A stretch of 64,000 nt of DNA from Clostridium zeae (GCF_017312485.1 NZ_BMBA01000002.1:1-64000), one strand, 5' to 3'; positions 31,792 through 40,882 are shown, numbered from the stretch's first letter. Notes: generated by a model from the letters alone, not told the origin. Made by a program: numbers and translations.

Positions 31792-32643
31792 TTATTTAGT
31801 CCAATGACTAGGACGTACCAGCCTAATTGGAAGTCTTGTATTGGCATCTCCCTTTGCTGCATTTATCTGCGCTTGGTTTAGAAATATTGTACCTTCAAGA
31901 TTAGAACCACAAAAATCAGCATCTCTTAGATCTGCTCCTATTAAATCTGCACCACTTAAGTCAGTGCCTTTTAGATTTGCGGCAATCATACATGCTCCTC
32001 TTAAATCTGCTCCTACAAGCTCCAAATTTCTCATATCCGCACCGAAATAATCATATCTTCTAGCACTTGCTCTTTTCTTTTTATTGCCGAAATGCCCTTT
32101 ATTTTTAGCATTATTACGCACCATCTCACTGGTATTTCTAAGAAGCATATTAACCTTATTTCTATGAGCTTCTACATCTAATTTTAGAAGCGCGTCACCA
32201 TCTAAAAGAGTAATCTCCTCTGTTTTATTAATCAATAATCCTATTTCTTGTTTTGCTTGGCTTTCATTATGAATATTAAAAGCTTCAGTAAGATACCACA
32301 GCATTTCATGAAGCTGTCTCATTATTAGAAAAACTTCAAACATTTGTTTAGAATCTTTGGGCACTTGCCGCCAGTCTTTTCCCTCATATGTTACTTGAGC
32401 TATCTTTTGACCGGCACCAAAACATTCATATGCAGTACAACCTTTAAGTCCTCTATCTCTAAGTTTAGTATGGACAGAACAGGTAAAATCCTCTTTTAAA
32501 TTTATGCAAGGCTTACCTGCGTCTTTGTTGGTGGGAAAACCATCTGAAGCTGAAAAATACAAAGCTATACAGCATAAGCCGAAACAATTCTTACAGTCAG
32601 CTTTCAGCTCCTTATTAAATTTATTTTGATCTATATATAACAT
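31792..32643 (-). CDS. YkgJ-type Cys cluster protein fused to pentapeptide repeats
   Basis: 283 aa. The N-terminus has CxxCxxxCC (Cys17, 20, 24, 25) and four more Cys before residue 75, matching the YkgJ/UPF0153 putative metal- or Fe-S-binding domain. Residues about 196-260 are pentapeptide repeats of the A(D/N)LxG type (for example GADLRGACMIAANLKGTDLS), which form a right-handed beta helix. The middle is helical. The function of this fusion is not known. GAGGTAA lies 9 nt before ATG. Confidence 0.8.
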   Translation of the reverse strand: MLYIDQNKFNKELKADCKNCFGLCCIALYFSASDGFPTNKDAGKPCINLKEDFTCSVHTKLRDRGLKGCTAYECFGAGQKIAQVTYEGKDWRQVPKDSKQMFEVFLIMRQLHEMLWYLTEAFNIHNESQAKQEIGLLINKTEEITLLDGDALLKLDVEAHRNKVNMLLRNTSEMVRNNAKNKGHFGNKKKRASARRYDYFGADMRNLELVGADLRGACMIAANLKGTDLSGADLIGADLRDADFCGSNLEGTIFLNQAQINAAKGDANTRLPIRLVRPSHWTK

Positions 32644-32713
32644 ATTAATTTACCTCATATCATAAAAGTGTAATCTATTTTTTTACTTTAATATTAGCAC
32701 TTTTAAAGCACTG

Positions 32714-32918
32714 TGTTGAAATTAAGCGGTTAGTCATCCGATGCTTTAATGAGCCTTCGCAAAGAATTAATATGATTTTATCATATTCCATGGCTAAAAA
32801 TGTAAACTCACTATGTTCGAACAGTACATTTTCTTAACGCCATTCCATCTGAAAAAATCATTTAATTCTAATAGCTCGTTCATATAGCATCTCCTGCATA
32901 ACCACTTAATTTCAACAA
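32714..32918 (-). repeat. Structured repeat B, copy 2
   Basis: 205 bp on the minus strand. The 19-bp terminal stem has one G-U wobble in place of copy 1's A-T. Inner stems are GATGCT/AGCATC and AAAATGTA/TACATTTT; each differs from copy 1 on both arms, so pairing is kept. The 29-codon ORF lies at 32795-32884. Confidence 0.85.
32795..32884 (-). CDS. 29-codon ORF inside repeat B copy 2
   Basis: Reads MNELLELNDFFRWNG then VKKMYCSNIVSLHF. GGAG lies 8 nt before ATG. Same length as in the other copies. Expression unproven. Confidence 0.3.
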
Positions 32919-33041
32919 TATTATTAAATATATCCTTAACATTATATCATACAAGATATGTTTTTCTGTTAAACATTTTACAAAATAATGAACCTATCTC
33001 TAATGGCAAAACGAACACTAATATTTTTTAAAGTAACCAAA

Positions 33042-33076
33042 AACATCGTACTGCTCAGTTTGAATAGTACGATGTT
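33042..33076 (-). terminator. Terminator of the yidC-like gene
   Basis: AACATCGTACT (33042-33052) and AGTACGATGTT (33066-33076) form a perfect 11-bp stem, followed on the minus strand by TTTTGG. It lies 29 bp past the stop at 33105. Confidence 0.75.
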
Positions 33077-33104
33077 AAATATCTTATATTAATAATCAAA
33101 TTTT

Positions 33105-33749
33105 TTAAGCAACAAGCTCTCTTCTTCTTACATATATTCTGAAGATTATTTCTTCTATAGCAGAAAATAAACTTGTAGTTATTAGATATAATCCAAGAGC
33201 TATAGGTGCTTTAAAAGTTATTATTGCACTGATCACACTTGAAAGTAATACATTAGTTTTACTAATTCTAGCCTGAGTAGTTATTCTTAAAAACGGTACA
33301 TATGGTAGTAAGTTTGGAATTAACACTGATATTACATAGGCAGTAGGTATAATAAAAAAATTATCTGCCATCTTTAAACTTGCTACCCAAGGCACAAGCA
33401 TTGTCGCTGTACTCATTGGCATTTTTAATATAACATTATACAACGAAAAAAATATAGGGAGTTGAAGAAAGCTTGTAAGACATCCAAGCATACTTTTAGA
33501 ATTTTCCTTGTAATATTTTTGAGTTTCACTTTCTAATTTCACTTTATTATTTTTATACTTTTCTTTTAATTCCTCTATTCCTTTTGAAAGTTTTTGCTGT
33601 TCCTGCATGCTAATCTTTTGTTTGAATGATAATGGCATTAACACCACTCTTACCGCTAAAGTAAGAAGAATTATAGCTATACCAAAATCCCCTGTTATAT
33701 TAAAAAAATATCCAAGTATTGAATTTAATAAATTTGAAATGATGTTCAT
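33105..33749 (-). CDS. YidC/Oxa1 family membrane protein insertase (paralogue)
   Basis: 214 aa with five hydrophobic segments. ITGDFGIAIILLTLAVRVVL holds the conserved Arg facing the hydrophilic groove, and PLSFKQKISMQEQQKLS is the cytoplasmic start of the C1 region. There is no lipoprotein signal, and the large periplasmic domain is absent, as in Gram-positive YidC. The main yidC normally lies by rnpA near oriC, which is not here, so this is likely a second copy. AGGAGG lies 7 nt before ATG. A small membrane gene lies upstream. Confidence 0.85.
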   Translation of the reverse strand: MNIISNLLNSILGYFFNITGDFGIAIILLTLAVRVVLMPLSFKQKISMQEQQKLSKGIEELKEKYKNNKVKLESETQKYYKENSKSMLGCLTSFLQLPIFFSLYNVILKMPMSTATMLVPWVASLKMADNFFIIPTAYVISVLIPNLLPYVPFLRITTQARISKTNVLLSSVISAIITFKAPIALGLYLITTSLFSAIEEIIFRIYVRRRELVA

Positions 33750-33780
33750 AATTTTCCTCCTAATTATTAAAGTATATTAA

Positions 33781-33797
33781 GATACATCACTTCATCT
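33781..33797. repeat. Repeat A, single end
   Basis: GATACATCACTTCATC matches one terminus of family A. The stop codon of the 75-aa gene falls at its edge. No second terminus is seen nearby. Confidence 0.45.
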
Positions 33798-34023
33798 AAA
33801 AAAGCTCACAAAATCGCCAAATATCATATTTTTCATAGGAAAAATAGTTTTCTTTTATCATAAATCTAGAAAAATCTAGAGATTTTGAATATGTCCTCTT
33901 TATGTAATTATATTTAAATCTTTTAATGCAATTTCTTGCTTCTCTAATAGTATAAGCAATAAAACCTATAAAGAATATTAGAATAAGGAATACTTGTATA
34001 CTGTTCAGTAATTCCGCTCTCAT
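33796..34023 (-). CDS. Small single-span membrane protein
   Basis: 75 aa. One hydrophobic segment (about 9-26) is followed by a basic region rich in Arg, Lys and Tyr. GAGGTAA lies 7 nt before ATG. It precedes the yidC-like gene by 46 bp and is likely co-transcribed. Its stop codon lies at the border of a repeat A end, so the C-terminus may have been cut by repeat insertion. Family not recognised. Confidence 0.6.
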   Translation of the reverse strand: MRAELLNSIQVFLILIFFIGFIAYTIREARNCIKRFKYNYIKRTYSKSLDFSRFMIKENYFSYEKYDIWRFCELF

Positions 34024-34186
34024 AAAGTTACCTCGTTAATAAGTTATGTATAAATTATACCACCTTATAAGTTATTATCAACCACTTTAGTAATTTCTTT
34101 ATGTATTCTTTAGCTTAAGTTCTTATTATTTCCTTAGTAAGAGCCAAGTTATTGTATCATAATAATTTGCATTATTAGTACAAATA

Positions 34187-34225
34187 AAGCATTCTTTTTA
34201 TATCTTTCAATATAAAAGAATGCTT
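34187..34225 (-). terminator. Terminator of the histidine phosphatase gene
   Basis: AAGCATTCTTTT (from 34187) and AAAAGAATGCTT (to 34225) form a 12-bp stem with extra ATA/TAT pairs inside. It lies 16 bp beyond the stop at 34241. Confidence 0.75.
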
Positions 34226-34240
34226 ATAATATATTTGTGA

Positions 34241-34954
34241 TTAGCTAATCATACCTTTCATAGCTTTACCTTTTTCACAATAGCTAGTATCATTTACAGA
34301 TTCAACAGTAAAGTTCCCATCTTTATATACTATTTTTGATATACTTGAATTCTCCATATACCTTAGATCAAAGCTTTTGTCCAAATAGTTTATAACTAAT
34401 CTAATTATCCCTCCATGAGATACTACAAGTACATTTTCATCGCTATCACTAGAATTTTGTAGACAGATCTCTCTTAGAGCCTCCATAATTCTTTTTAAGG
34501 CTTCGTCATGATCTTCTGCTTCCTTTGTTTCGTCCAAAGCAGCAACGGAATTTACATATTCCTTTTGGAAATCATATTTTTCTACTGCTTCTTCAAAAGA
34601 ACTTACATTAAGATAGTTAAGTATAGCCTTGAACTTAACACGTTCAAGTTCTCCTTCAAACTTTCCAAAATATACTTCTCTTAACCCTTCTACCTCTCTT
34701 AATTCTAGAGTGTCACTGGCTCTATTTTCCTTGATTACAATCTTTGCAGTCTTTGCAGCCCTACCTAAATCGCTGCTATAAACAGCCTTAAACTTAATAT
34801 CACTTATCCCTAATCCAACATTTACAGCAACTTCAATTCCTTCCTTTGTAAGAACACCATCACACCAACCTTGTACTCTCTCGGCTTTGTTTAAAATAGT
34901 TTGTCCATGTCTCATTAGATATATAGTAATATTTCCTATTTTCTTATCGCTCAT
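34241..34954 (-). CDS. Histidine phosphatase (phosphoglycerate mutase-like)
   Basis: 237 aa. LMRHGQT (about 13-19) holds the phospho-accepting His, and VVSHGGIIR the second catalytic His; Arg and Glu of the set lie in SSDLGRA and LREVYFGKFEGE. Broad phosphatase rather than glycolytic mutase, judged by length and divergence. I start at ATG 34954 with GGAGG 5 nt upstream; the ATG at 34966 overlaps that site. Confidence 0.88.
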   Translation of the reverse strand: MSDKKIGNITIYLMRHGQTILNKAERVQGWCDGVLTKEGIEVAVNVGLGISDIKFKAVYSSDLGRAAKTAKIVIKENRASDTLELREVEGLREVYFGKFEGELERVKFKAILNYLNVSSFEEAVEKYDFQKEYVNSVAALDETKEAEDHDEALKRIMEALREICLQNSSDSDENVLVVSHGGIIRLVINYLDKSFDLRYMENSSISKIVYKDGNFTVESVNDTSYCEKGKAMKGMIS

Positions 34955-35076
34955 TTTTTCCTCCATATAAAAATCTCACCTAATATCAAAGAGATTTCAG
35001 ATTATATATCATGTAATTATACTTCCTACATATAGCACTTACTTGTTTAGATTCAATTCTTAATGCTTTTTCGTAT

Positions 35077-35334
35077 CTATTTTTCATTATTTATTAATTC
35101 AGTAAATTTACTCTTTCTTTTATTATATAGTATCATTAATGACCTTAGTACCTCATCATCACTATAGCTTTGCTTAACTTCAAGCTTAGCTTCAACTATA
35201 GAAATCTTTTTTATTAGCATTTCTAATATAAACTGAGTATCCTGCAATAATTGAAGAATAATTAGATTTTTTTCATGATCTTTGTCATCATCCTCATAAT
35301 TTTCTTCATCATTTTCATAATTAAATTCAATCAT
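35077..35334 (-). CDS. Small acidic hypothetical protein
   Basis: 85 aa. The first 25 residues are very acidic and Asn/Tyr-rich (YENDEENYEDDDKDHEKN); the rest is an amphipathic helix pattern. GGAG lies 8 nt before ATG. It sits 77 bp before the end of the ROK gene region. No family recognised. Confidence 0.55.
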   Translation of the reverse strand: MIEFNYENDEENYEDDDKDHEKNLIILQLLQDTQFILEMLIKKISIVEAKLEVKQSYSDDEVLRSLMILYNKRKSKFTELINNEK

Positions 35335-35411
35335 TCTATATCTCCTATATATTACTTACTTTGTTATATTAAAAAAACAACTATTAACCCCACAAATACA
35401 TTGAAAGGAAA

Positions 35412-36461
35412 TTATAATCTTTTTGTTTTTACTAGCCTAATTCCTGAATTCATTTCTTCAACGGTAAGATGCAATATTCCAGAAATATAATCCTCTCTAT
35501 AGTCTTCCGCATGTATGATTTTAGGTCTAACATTCTCGGGAATATACTTAGAACAATATTCATTTATTAAATCTAGATTGCGTGCTTCAAATGCATCTCC
35601 ACCTATTACAACATACTCTGGATTCACTATAAAGCTTAAATTTCCTATTGCTATTGCTATTGCATTTGCATACTCATCTCTTGTGTGTTCTTTCGTAACT
35701 GTAGCTGCAAAAGTATCTCCATTGCCAAGTTGAAGAAAAGATATTTCTCCAGCATAATTTGAAAAACCTCTAATGAGCATACCATTTGCTATAATACCTG
35801 ATCCAATTCCATTGTTCGTAAAACTAATATAAATCATATTCAAAAAATCAGCTGAAGAAAGTTTATCTGATTTAATATGATTATTTGCAAAACCAACAGC
35901 AATTGCATTAAGATCATTTTCCATAATTACAGAAAGATTATATTTTTTTTCAAGATAATCCTGAACATTAAAGTTATGCCATTCTTCTAATTTTGTCCCT
36001 GTATAAAGTCGTCCATTAGCCACTGCAGCAGGTACTCCAATACCAATGCATTTTATTGAATCATACTTATCTATTAAGAAATTCAAAACCTCTTCTACTG
36101 AATTAATTTGTTTAGTCTGATTGATCTCAACTCGTCCTTCTCCTAATATTTCTCCAGCTGAATTACCTACTGCATAATCTATGTTTTTGTTATCCACACA
36201 TAAAGCAGCTGCAAGAGAATAATTAAGATTAAGGGTATATCTCTCCGCTCTTCTACCTCCGCTTGACTCATCATAACCTTGATTTTTAACTTCACCATCT
36301 TCTACAAGCTTACTTAGTATAACTCCAACAGTAGTAAGACTTATTCCGGTTTCTTGTACTAATTCTGCTTTAGTTGCAGATTCTAAGTTTTTCAAAGCAT
36401 TTTTGATTATGTCACTATTTAATCTCTTTAAAACATTAGGTCTCCCAGAAAGTTCACTCAT
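35412..36461 (-). CDS. ROK family transcriptional regulator
   Basis: 349 aa. An N-terminal winged helix (ATKAELVQETGISLTTVGVI, about 29-48) is followed by a ROK sugar-kinase-like domain (IGIGVPAAV, MENDLNAIAVGF). The usual Zn-binding His and CxCGxxGC are missing: the region reads NYAGEISFLQLGNGDT. So it is probably a regulator that senses a ligand without zinc and without kinase activity. AGGAG lies 7 nt before ATG. It follows the MFS gene by 32 bp in one operon. Confidence 0.88.
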   Translation of the reverse strand: MSELSGRPNVLKRLNSDIIKNALKNLESATKAELVQETGISLTTVGVILSKLVEDGEVKNQGYDESSGGRRAERYTLNLNYSLAAALCVDNKNIDYAVGNSAGEILGEGRVEINQTKQINSVEEVLNFLIDKYDSIKCIGIGVPAAVANGRLYTGTKLEEWHNFNVQDYLEKKYNLSVIMENDLNAIAVGFANNHIKSDKLSSADFLNMIYISFTNNGIGSGIIANGMLIRGFSNYAGEISFLQLGNGDTFAATVTKEHTRDEYANAIAIAIGNLSFIVNPEYVVIGGDAFEARNLDLINEYCSKYIPENVRPKIIHAEDYREDYISGILHLTVEEMNSGIRLVKTKRL

Positions 36462-36493
36462 TTTCTTCTCCTAAATATTAAAAACTAATAACT

Positions 36494-37678
36494 TTAAAAT
36501 ACATTTCCTTTTTTAACATCCATTTTATCAAAATGGTTTGTCCTAATTAACATAATTAAAGCAGCTACAAAAGCTAAAGTTCCAAGCATATAAATCATAT
36601 AACTGTTACCATATTGATATACTATTCCAAATGCATATCCAAATATAGCTCTTCCAATGGACATTGCAGCATTGAACAAAGTAATTGCAGTACCTATAAC
36701 TGCTGAATTAACTGAATTTCTAATATAAGTCAAGTTTCCGACTGTAACCATGGCCACGCCTAAACAGTGAACAACGCTTACTGCCAAGAATGCATATTGA
36801 TTATTAGAAAACGAATAAACTCCAAATCTTACTATCATTGATATAACAACCAATATGTAATACTTTTTAAAACCTATCTTATTAATAACCCTAATAGCAA
36901 CCATTAAAAATAAAACTTCTGGCAGCACTGTTATAAATGTCATCCAGCTAATTAATGATTTTGTACCATGTAAAGTAGATACAAGATGATTTCCTGCGTA
37001 ACTCATTGCAGAGTCTACAACTACTGTTGTAAGAATAGCAATGCACAAAATAAATATGTAATTCTTATTAGTCAGTAATTCTTTAAAGCTGCTCTTTTGT
37101 AATTTATCTTCTTCTATTTCTTTTTGACTCTTGTTTTTTGGAAAAGTAAAACTAATTGGAATAGCTATAGCTAATAAAAAAGCATAGCTAGCAAAAATAG
37201 GTCCATCTAATCCAAATTTATCTGCTAAGAAACCAACTACCATACTAGCTAACATATATCCTAATGACCCCATAGCCCTAATAGCTCCATAATTGCCACC
37301 GCTTTCATGACAATACTTAGTAGTTACAGTATCTGTCATAGGTATAGTCCCTAATCGCATTGTTTCTAAACCAATTGCGCAGAGTACTATCATTGGATAT
37401 GTTGCTGCTTTATGATATAAAGCCACCATCACTAAAGCCCCTGCAAGTGATACCCTTAATAAAGCATTATATTTTTTAGTTTTATCACCTACTACACCCC
37501 AAATAGGAATGACAGTAAATCCAACTATTGAACTCAATGCTGCAATTAAACCAATTTGAGAGCCATTTAATCCCACACTTTTCTCTAAATATACATTTAC
37601 ATAGGGCATGAAGGTTCCAACAGCTCCTAAATATATAAAATAGAATGCCTTAAAACTTAAACTGAAACGATTTTTCAT
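36494..37678 (-). CDS. MFS transporter (LacY/nucleoside-symporter-like)
   Basis: 394 aa with 12 predicted membrane segments. GVVGDKTKKYNALLR (about 61-75) is the loop 2-3 MFS motif, and the N-terminus FYFIYLGAVGTFMPYVNVYL fits the MFS_1-like (PF12832) sugar symporter group. Together with the ROK regulator behind it, a sugar or glycoside substrate is likely. GTGGGG lies 7 nt before ATG. Promoter and a 28-bp palindrome lie directly upstream. Confidence 0.85.
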   Translation of the reverse strand: MKNRFSLSFKAFYFIYLGAVGTFMPYVNVYLEKSVGLNGSQIGLIAALSSIVGFTVIPIWGVVGDKTKKYNALLRVSLAGALVMVALYHKAATYPMIVLCAIGLETMRLGTIPMTDTVTTKYCHESGGNYGAIRAMGSLGYMLASMVVGFLADKFGLDGPIFASYAFLLAIAIPISFTFPKNKSQKEIEEDKLQKSSFKELLTNKNYIFILCIAILTTVVVDSAMSYAGNHLVSTLHGTKSLISWMTFITVLPEVLFLMVAIRVINKIGFKKYYILVVISMIVRFGVYSFSNNQYAFLAVSVVHCLGVAMVTVGNLTYIRNSVNSAVIGTAITLFNAAMSIGRAIFGYAFGIVYQYGNSYMIYMLGTLAFVAALIMLIRTNHFDKMDVKKGNVF

Positions 37679-37702
37679 CGGTTTTCCCCACTCTCCAACT
37701 TA

Positions 37703-37730
37703 TTACGCAAACTTTTAAAAGTTTATGTAA
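37703..37730. promoter_or_regulatory. Operator palindrome of the MFS-ROK operon
   Basis: A 28-bp palindrome with centre AAACTTTTAAAAGTTT and outer TTAC/GTAA; only two positions break symmetry. It begins 3 bp after the -10 and covers the predicted start, 24 bp before the MFS ATG. That is where a repressor such as the ROK protein would bind. Confidence 0.65.
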
Positions 37731-37732
37731 CA

Positions 37733-37761
37733 AGATTAGCATACCGCTTTATATTAATCAA
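37733..37761 (-). promoter_or_regulatory. Promoter of the MFS-ROK operon
   Basis: TTGATT (37756-37761), a 17-bp spacer and TAATCT (37733-37738) on the minus strand. Confidence 0.6.
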
Positions 37762-37960
37762 TTACCGTTTCAAAACTTGTATGCTCTTTTCAATTTCTGA
37801 AAAACATTATTTATTAAATAATTTTTTTGCACCTATAATTTCTGATTATAAATAAAACACAGTAACCATTCCTAGTACGATGTTTCATAAAACTATTAAG
37901 TTTATTTTAACTTGTTACATGTTGTACTGAATATAATATTTTCATCTAAAAAGTTCATAA

Positions 37961-37988
37961 AGTATTTAAGAGCATAACTCTAAATACT
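37961..37988 (-). terminator. Terminator overlapping the lipoprotein stop codon
   Basis: AGTATTTAAGAG (37961-37972) pairs with CTCTAAATACT (37978-37988) with one bulged base. The stem covers part of the TAG stop at 37987-37989. T-rich DNA follows weakly on the minus strand. Confidence 0.55.
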
Positions 37989-38535
37989 ATTGTGGGAACT
38001 TGCCATCAAGCAGCATATTTGTTATTGATAGAATTTGTTTTGTGTCTGGAGTTATGTCATACTTCTTTAAAAAAACAGAACTTTCTTCAGCTGTTCGTTC
38101 TTTTAGCATTCCGACACTAAATCCAGGCTCTAATTTTTGTTTACTCCAGTCAATATAAGGACCTTTAATATTAAAACATGATAATTTATCTCTAAAAGAG
38201 TATATAGGATCGTTATATCCAACAAGTACAATAGGAAGCTTACTTTGAGCTTTTTCACTAAGCCAATCTGAGTCAACTAAATATACTGAATCTTTATCAA
38301 TCCAAATTGCTGTAGTTTTAGTAACTAATGTTTTCAGTTCCGTTTGACTCGTTACACGAAGCACCTCAGGATAATTATCAAGATCTTTTTGGGTAAGCTG
38401 TCCCTCTTCTTTCGGTGCTAGATAAATTGCTTTTACAGTAACTTTTTCTTTATAATAGCATCCAGTGAAAGAAGATGCAAAAACTACCACAATTATAATT
38501 AAAAAGGCTAACTTATTTTTCTTTATAAGCTTCAC
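37987..38535 (-). CDS. Putative lipoprotein
   Basis: 182 aa. A lysine-rich N-terminus and hydrophobic core lead to the lipobox SSFTGC (Cys26), so it is a membrane-anchored extracellular lipoprotein. The mature part (VKAIYLAPKEEGQLTQKDLDN and later sections) has no motif I recognise. Starts at GTG, with GGAG 8 nt upstream. Confidence 0.7.
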   Translation of the reverse strand: MKLIKKNKLAFLIIIVVVFASSFTGCYYKEKVTVKAIYLAPKEEGQLTQKDLDNYPEVLRVTSQTELKTLVTKTTAIWIDKDSVYLVDSDWLSEKAQSKLPIVLVGYNDPIYSFRDKLSCFNIKGPYIDWSKQKLEPGFSVGMLKERTAEESSVFLKKYDITPDTKQILSITNMLLDGKFPQ

Positions 38536-38626
38536 ACATGTATCTCCTTTTCTTCTTTAAAATAGTTTACTACAAGTATTTAAACAGCAATTAAGAACTT
38601 TAAAACAAATAGTTAGTCATATTACT

Positions 38627-39094
38627 TTATTTACAGAGTAGCTTCTTTTCAAACAACACTATCTTAACTAATCCACTCATATATTCATCAACAATGCTAT
38701 ATCCAAGCTTTTTATAGAAATAATGATTTTTCACTTTATCTGCTGGCGTTTCTAATGTCCATACAGTTGCATTAGAAAATTCCTTTTCAACAAACCGTAT
38801 AGCTTCTTGTCCTATTCCTTTGTTTTCATAACTAGGTATTACACAAAGACAACCAATATAACAAGTATTATCATTAATGTGCCGTACGCTTATATTACCT
38901 ACGACTTTATCGTCACAAAAGATTTTGTATATTTTTATTTTTGTATTTAGTAGAGTATCAGTCATTCTTTCTTTTGATATATTGTATCCTGGGCATTCAC
39001 CATATTTTCTATAGTCTGAATAGAAACTTAGATTTCTAACTTCAATCAATTCTTCGGCATCTTCAATATTAGCTTTTTCAAACTTTATTTTCAT
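38627..39094 (-). CDS. GNAT family N-acetyltransferase
   Basis: 155 aa. CVIPSYENKGIGQEAIRFVE (about 86-105) is the acetyl-CoA loop, and HYFYKKLGYSIVDEY the late GNAT segment. AAGGAG lies 8 nt before ATG. Substrate unknown. Confidence 0.85.
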   Translation of the reverse strand: MKIKFEKANIEDAEELIEVRNLSFYSDYRKYGECPGYNISKERMTDTLLNTKIKIYKIFCDDKVVGNISVRHINDNTCYIGCLCVIPSYENKGIGQEAIRFVEKEFSNATVWTLETPADKVKNHYFYKKLGYSIVDEYMSGLVKIVLFEKKLLCK

Positions 39095-39552
39095 ACAATG
39101 TTCTCCTTAACATTCTATCTCGAGTTTATTATGCTTATAATAGTTCTTCTTAATTTCCATAACTTCTTCTATTACACTGTTAAACTTCACTTTACTTGTT
39201 CACATTGAATGCTTACACCTTTTTACATCTATCAATTCTTTTATTATACCCAATATATATATTATTTCCAATAATGTGGTATGTTAACAATTATTAATAC
39301 TTTTTATTGATATTCTATTTCCATGCTTTAAAAATATACTAACAATGATTTTACCAATTAATGTTAAATATTTTGCTTTTATAATATTAAAGGGAAGCCA
39401 TTTTCAGGCCTCCCTTTATCATATCTCGCAAATTATAAATACGGATAAAAAACTTCATATTTAAATCTATAAAATTAAAGATTCATGAGATCATCGAAAT
39501 ATTAATTTTGAGTCTAAGGTTTGAAATTTTCCACCTTTATATCTTACTTATC
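39095..39552. other. Intergenic DNA, one hairpin only
   Basis: AT-rich spacer. A hairpin AAAGGGA.GCC/GGC.TCCCTTT (39389-39417) may end transcription from the cyclase gene on the minus strand, though it lies 136 bp from the stop and has a poor T-run. No ORF with a ribosome site and no repeat copy seen. Confidence 0.5.
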
Positions 39553-40203
39553 TTACTTATTTTCTAAAATCGCAATTGCCCTAATTGGTGCTCCATCTGC
39601 ATTTTCATACTTTAGAGGAAGTGCACATAGAGTAAACAAGTCATTGCCAACTTTCTTTAAATTATTCAAGTTCTCAATAACAACTATTTCAGTTTCAGCA
39701 AAGAGCTTTTTGTGCAAGGTTAAGTTTTCATCTGCAATAGGATCTATACCTATTACATCTAAGCCCACACCTTTCTTTTTACTTTGTATCAAATAGTCTG
39801 CAACCTCTTCTGTGATATAAGGGTACTCTCCAAAATAAGCATCTGTATCCCAGAGTTCCTCCCAACCTGTTCTAAACAAGATAAACTCAGCTTCATCAGC
39901 CTTTTCTTTTACACCTTCGATATATTTTATAGTGATTTTTTCACCTGTCTTTAAATCACTGCAATCTATAACTAATGCTTTCCCTACAAATTGTTCAACA
40001 GGAAATGAATCTAAAGTAGTCTTTTTATCAAATATATGTGCTGGTGCATCCATGTGAGTTCCTGTATGGGAGAACATAGTTAATAAGGTTTCTTTAAACC
40101 CATTTTTATCATATGTATTTACCATTTCTAACTTAGGTTCTTCTGTGCCCGGATACACTGGCATTTTTTCTGAAATTGTATGTGTTAAATCAATTACTTT
40201 CAT
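39553..40203 (-). CDS. Cyclase family (kynurenine formamidase-like) hydrolase
   Basis: 216 aa. HTGTHMDAPAH (46-56) is the metal-binding signature of the cyclase/KynB family, with Asp and His ligands complete. The start IDLTHTISEKMPVYPG is also typical. Such enzymes hydrolyse amide or formamide bonds; the substrate here is not known. It follows the CN-hydrolase gene by 25 bp, so the two amide hydrolases likely form an operon. Confidence 0.88.
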   Translation of the reverse strand: MKVIDLTHTISEKMPVYPGTEEPKLEMVNTYDKNGFKETLLTMFSHTGTHMDAPAHIFDKKTTLDSFPVEQFVGKALVIDCSDLKTGEKITIKYIEGVKEKADEAEFILFRTGWEELWDTDAYFGEYPYITEEVADYLIQSKKKGVGLDVIGIDPIADENLTLHKKLFAETEIVVIENLNNLKKVGNDLFTLCALPLKYENADGAPIRAIAILENK

Positions 40204-40228
40204 AGCTTAATCTCACTTTTCATAGATT

Positions 40229-40882
40229 CTATAGCTCAAGTTCTAATATTCCTTCTAATTCAGAAATAGATACAACTGTGCCTTCATTTATATAAGTACT
40301 AAAACCGTTATTTTTATCTGACACTAAACTGCTAGCTAACACTGGAATTTTTCTCTCACTTACAAATTCCTTTAGCTCTATGATTCTTTTTTCATAGTTC
40401 TCGTTAGTGAAATGATAAATAAATAATACAAAATCTAAATCGCTTGTTTCTATAGATCTCCAATGGTTAAAATCCTTACAAATAAAAACCTTAAATCTCT
40501 TATTAAACATTTGAAAAGTTTCATGCTCTTTTCCAGCTTTTATACCTTGCATTTCTTCTGTTGAATCTGGAAAAACCTTAATTTGTTTTTTATCTTCAGG
40601 TAAAAACTCACAACAGTTATAAACTTCTTCATTTATTCTTACTAAAGAATTAGTTAACAAAATCTTTCCTTCAGGTATTTTCAAGTTTTTCTTTGCTACA
40701 TCCCCTTCTATTACCCACTTATCTATATCCACATTATTTTCCAAAACCAATGAACCTGTAAAAACATACTCTGGTAAAATCAATAACTCTCCTTTACTTT
40801 TATCAATTAACTCTTGTATATGTGCAATATTATTTCTAATGTTACCTCTCTCAATCTTAGGCTGTAACAACGATATTTTCAT
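40229..40882 (-). CDS. Carbon-nitrogen (nitrilase) family hydrolase
   Basis: 217 aa. The catalytic triad is present: Glu38 (LPEYVFTG), Lys102 (QIKVFPDSTEE) and Cys135 (VFICKDFNHWR). It is shorter than the usual 260-300 aa of the family, mainly at the C-terminus. Acts on an amide or nitrile, unknown which. Upstream partner of the cyclase-family gene. Confidence 0.82.
   Translation of the reverse strand: MKISLLQPKIERGNIRNNIAHIQELIDKSKGELLILPEYVFTGSLVLENNVDIDKWVIEGDVAKKNLKIPEGKILLTNSLVRINEEVYNCCEFLPEDKKQIKVFPDSTEEMQGIKAGKEHETFQMFNKRFKVFICKDFNHWRSIETSDLDFVLFIYHFTNENYEKRIIELKEFVSERKIPVLASSLVSDKNNGFSTYINEGTVVSISELEGILELEL

Noticed and set aside
35275-35490. Plus-strand ORF over the acidic small gene and the ROK gene end
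   Set aside because: It is a shadow of the Asp/Glu-rich codons on the other strand and has no ribosome site.
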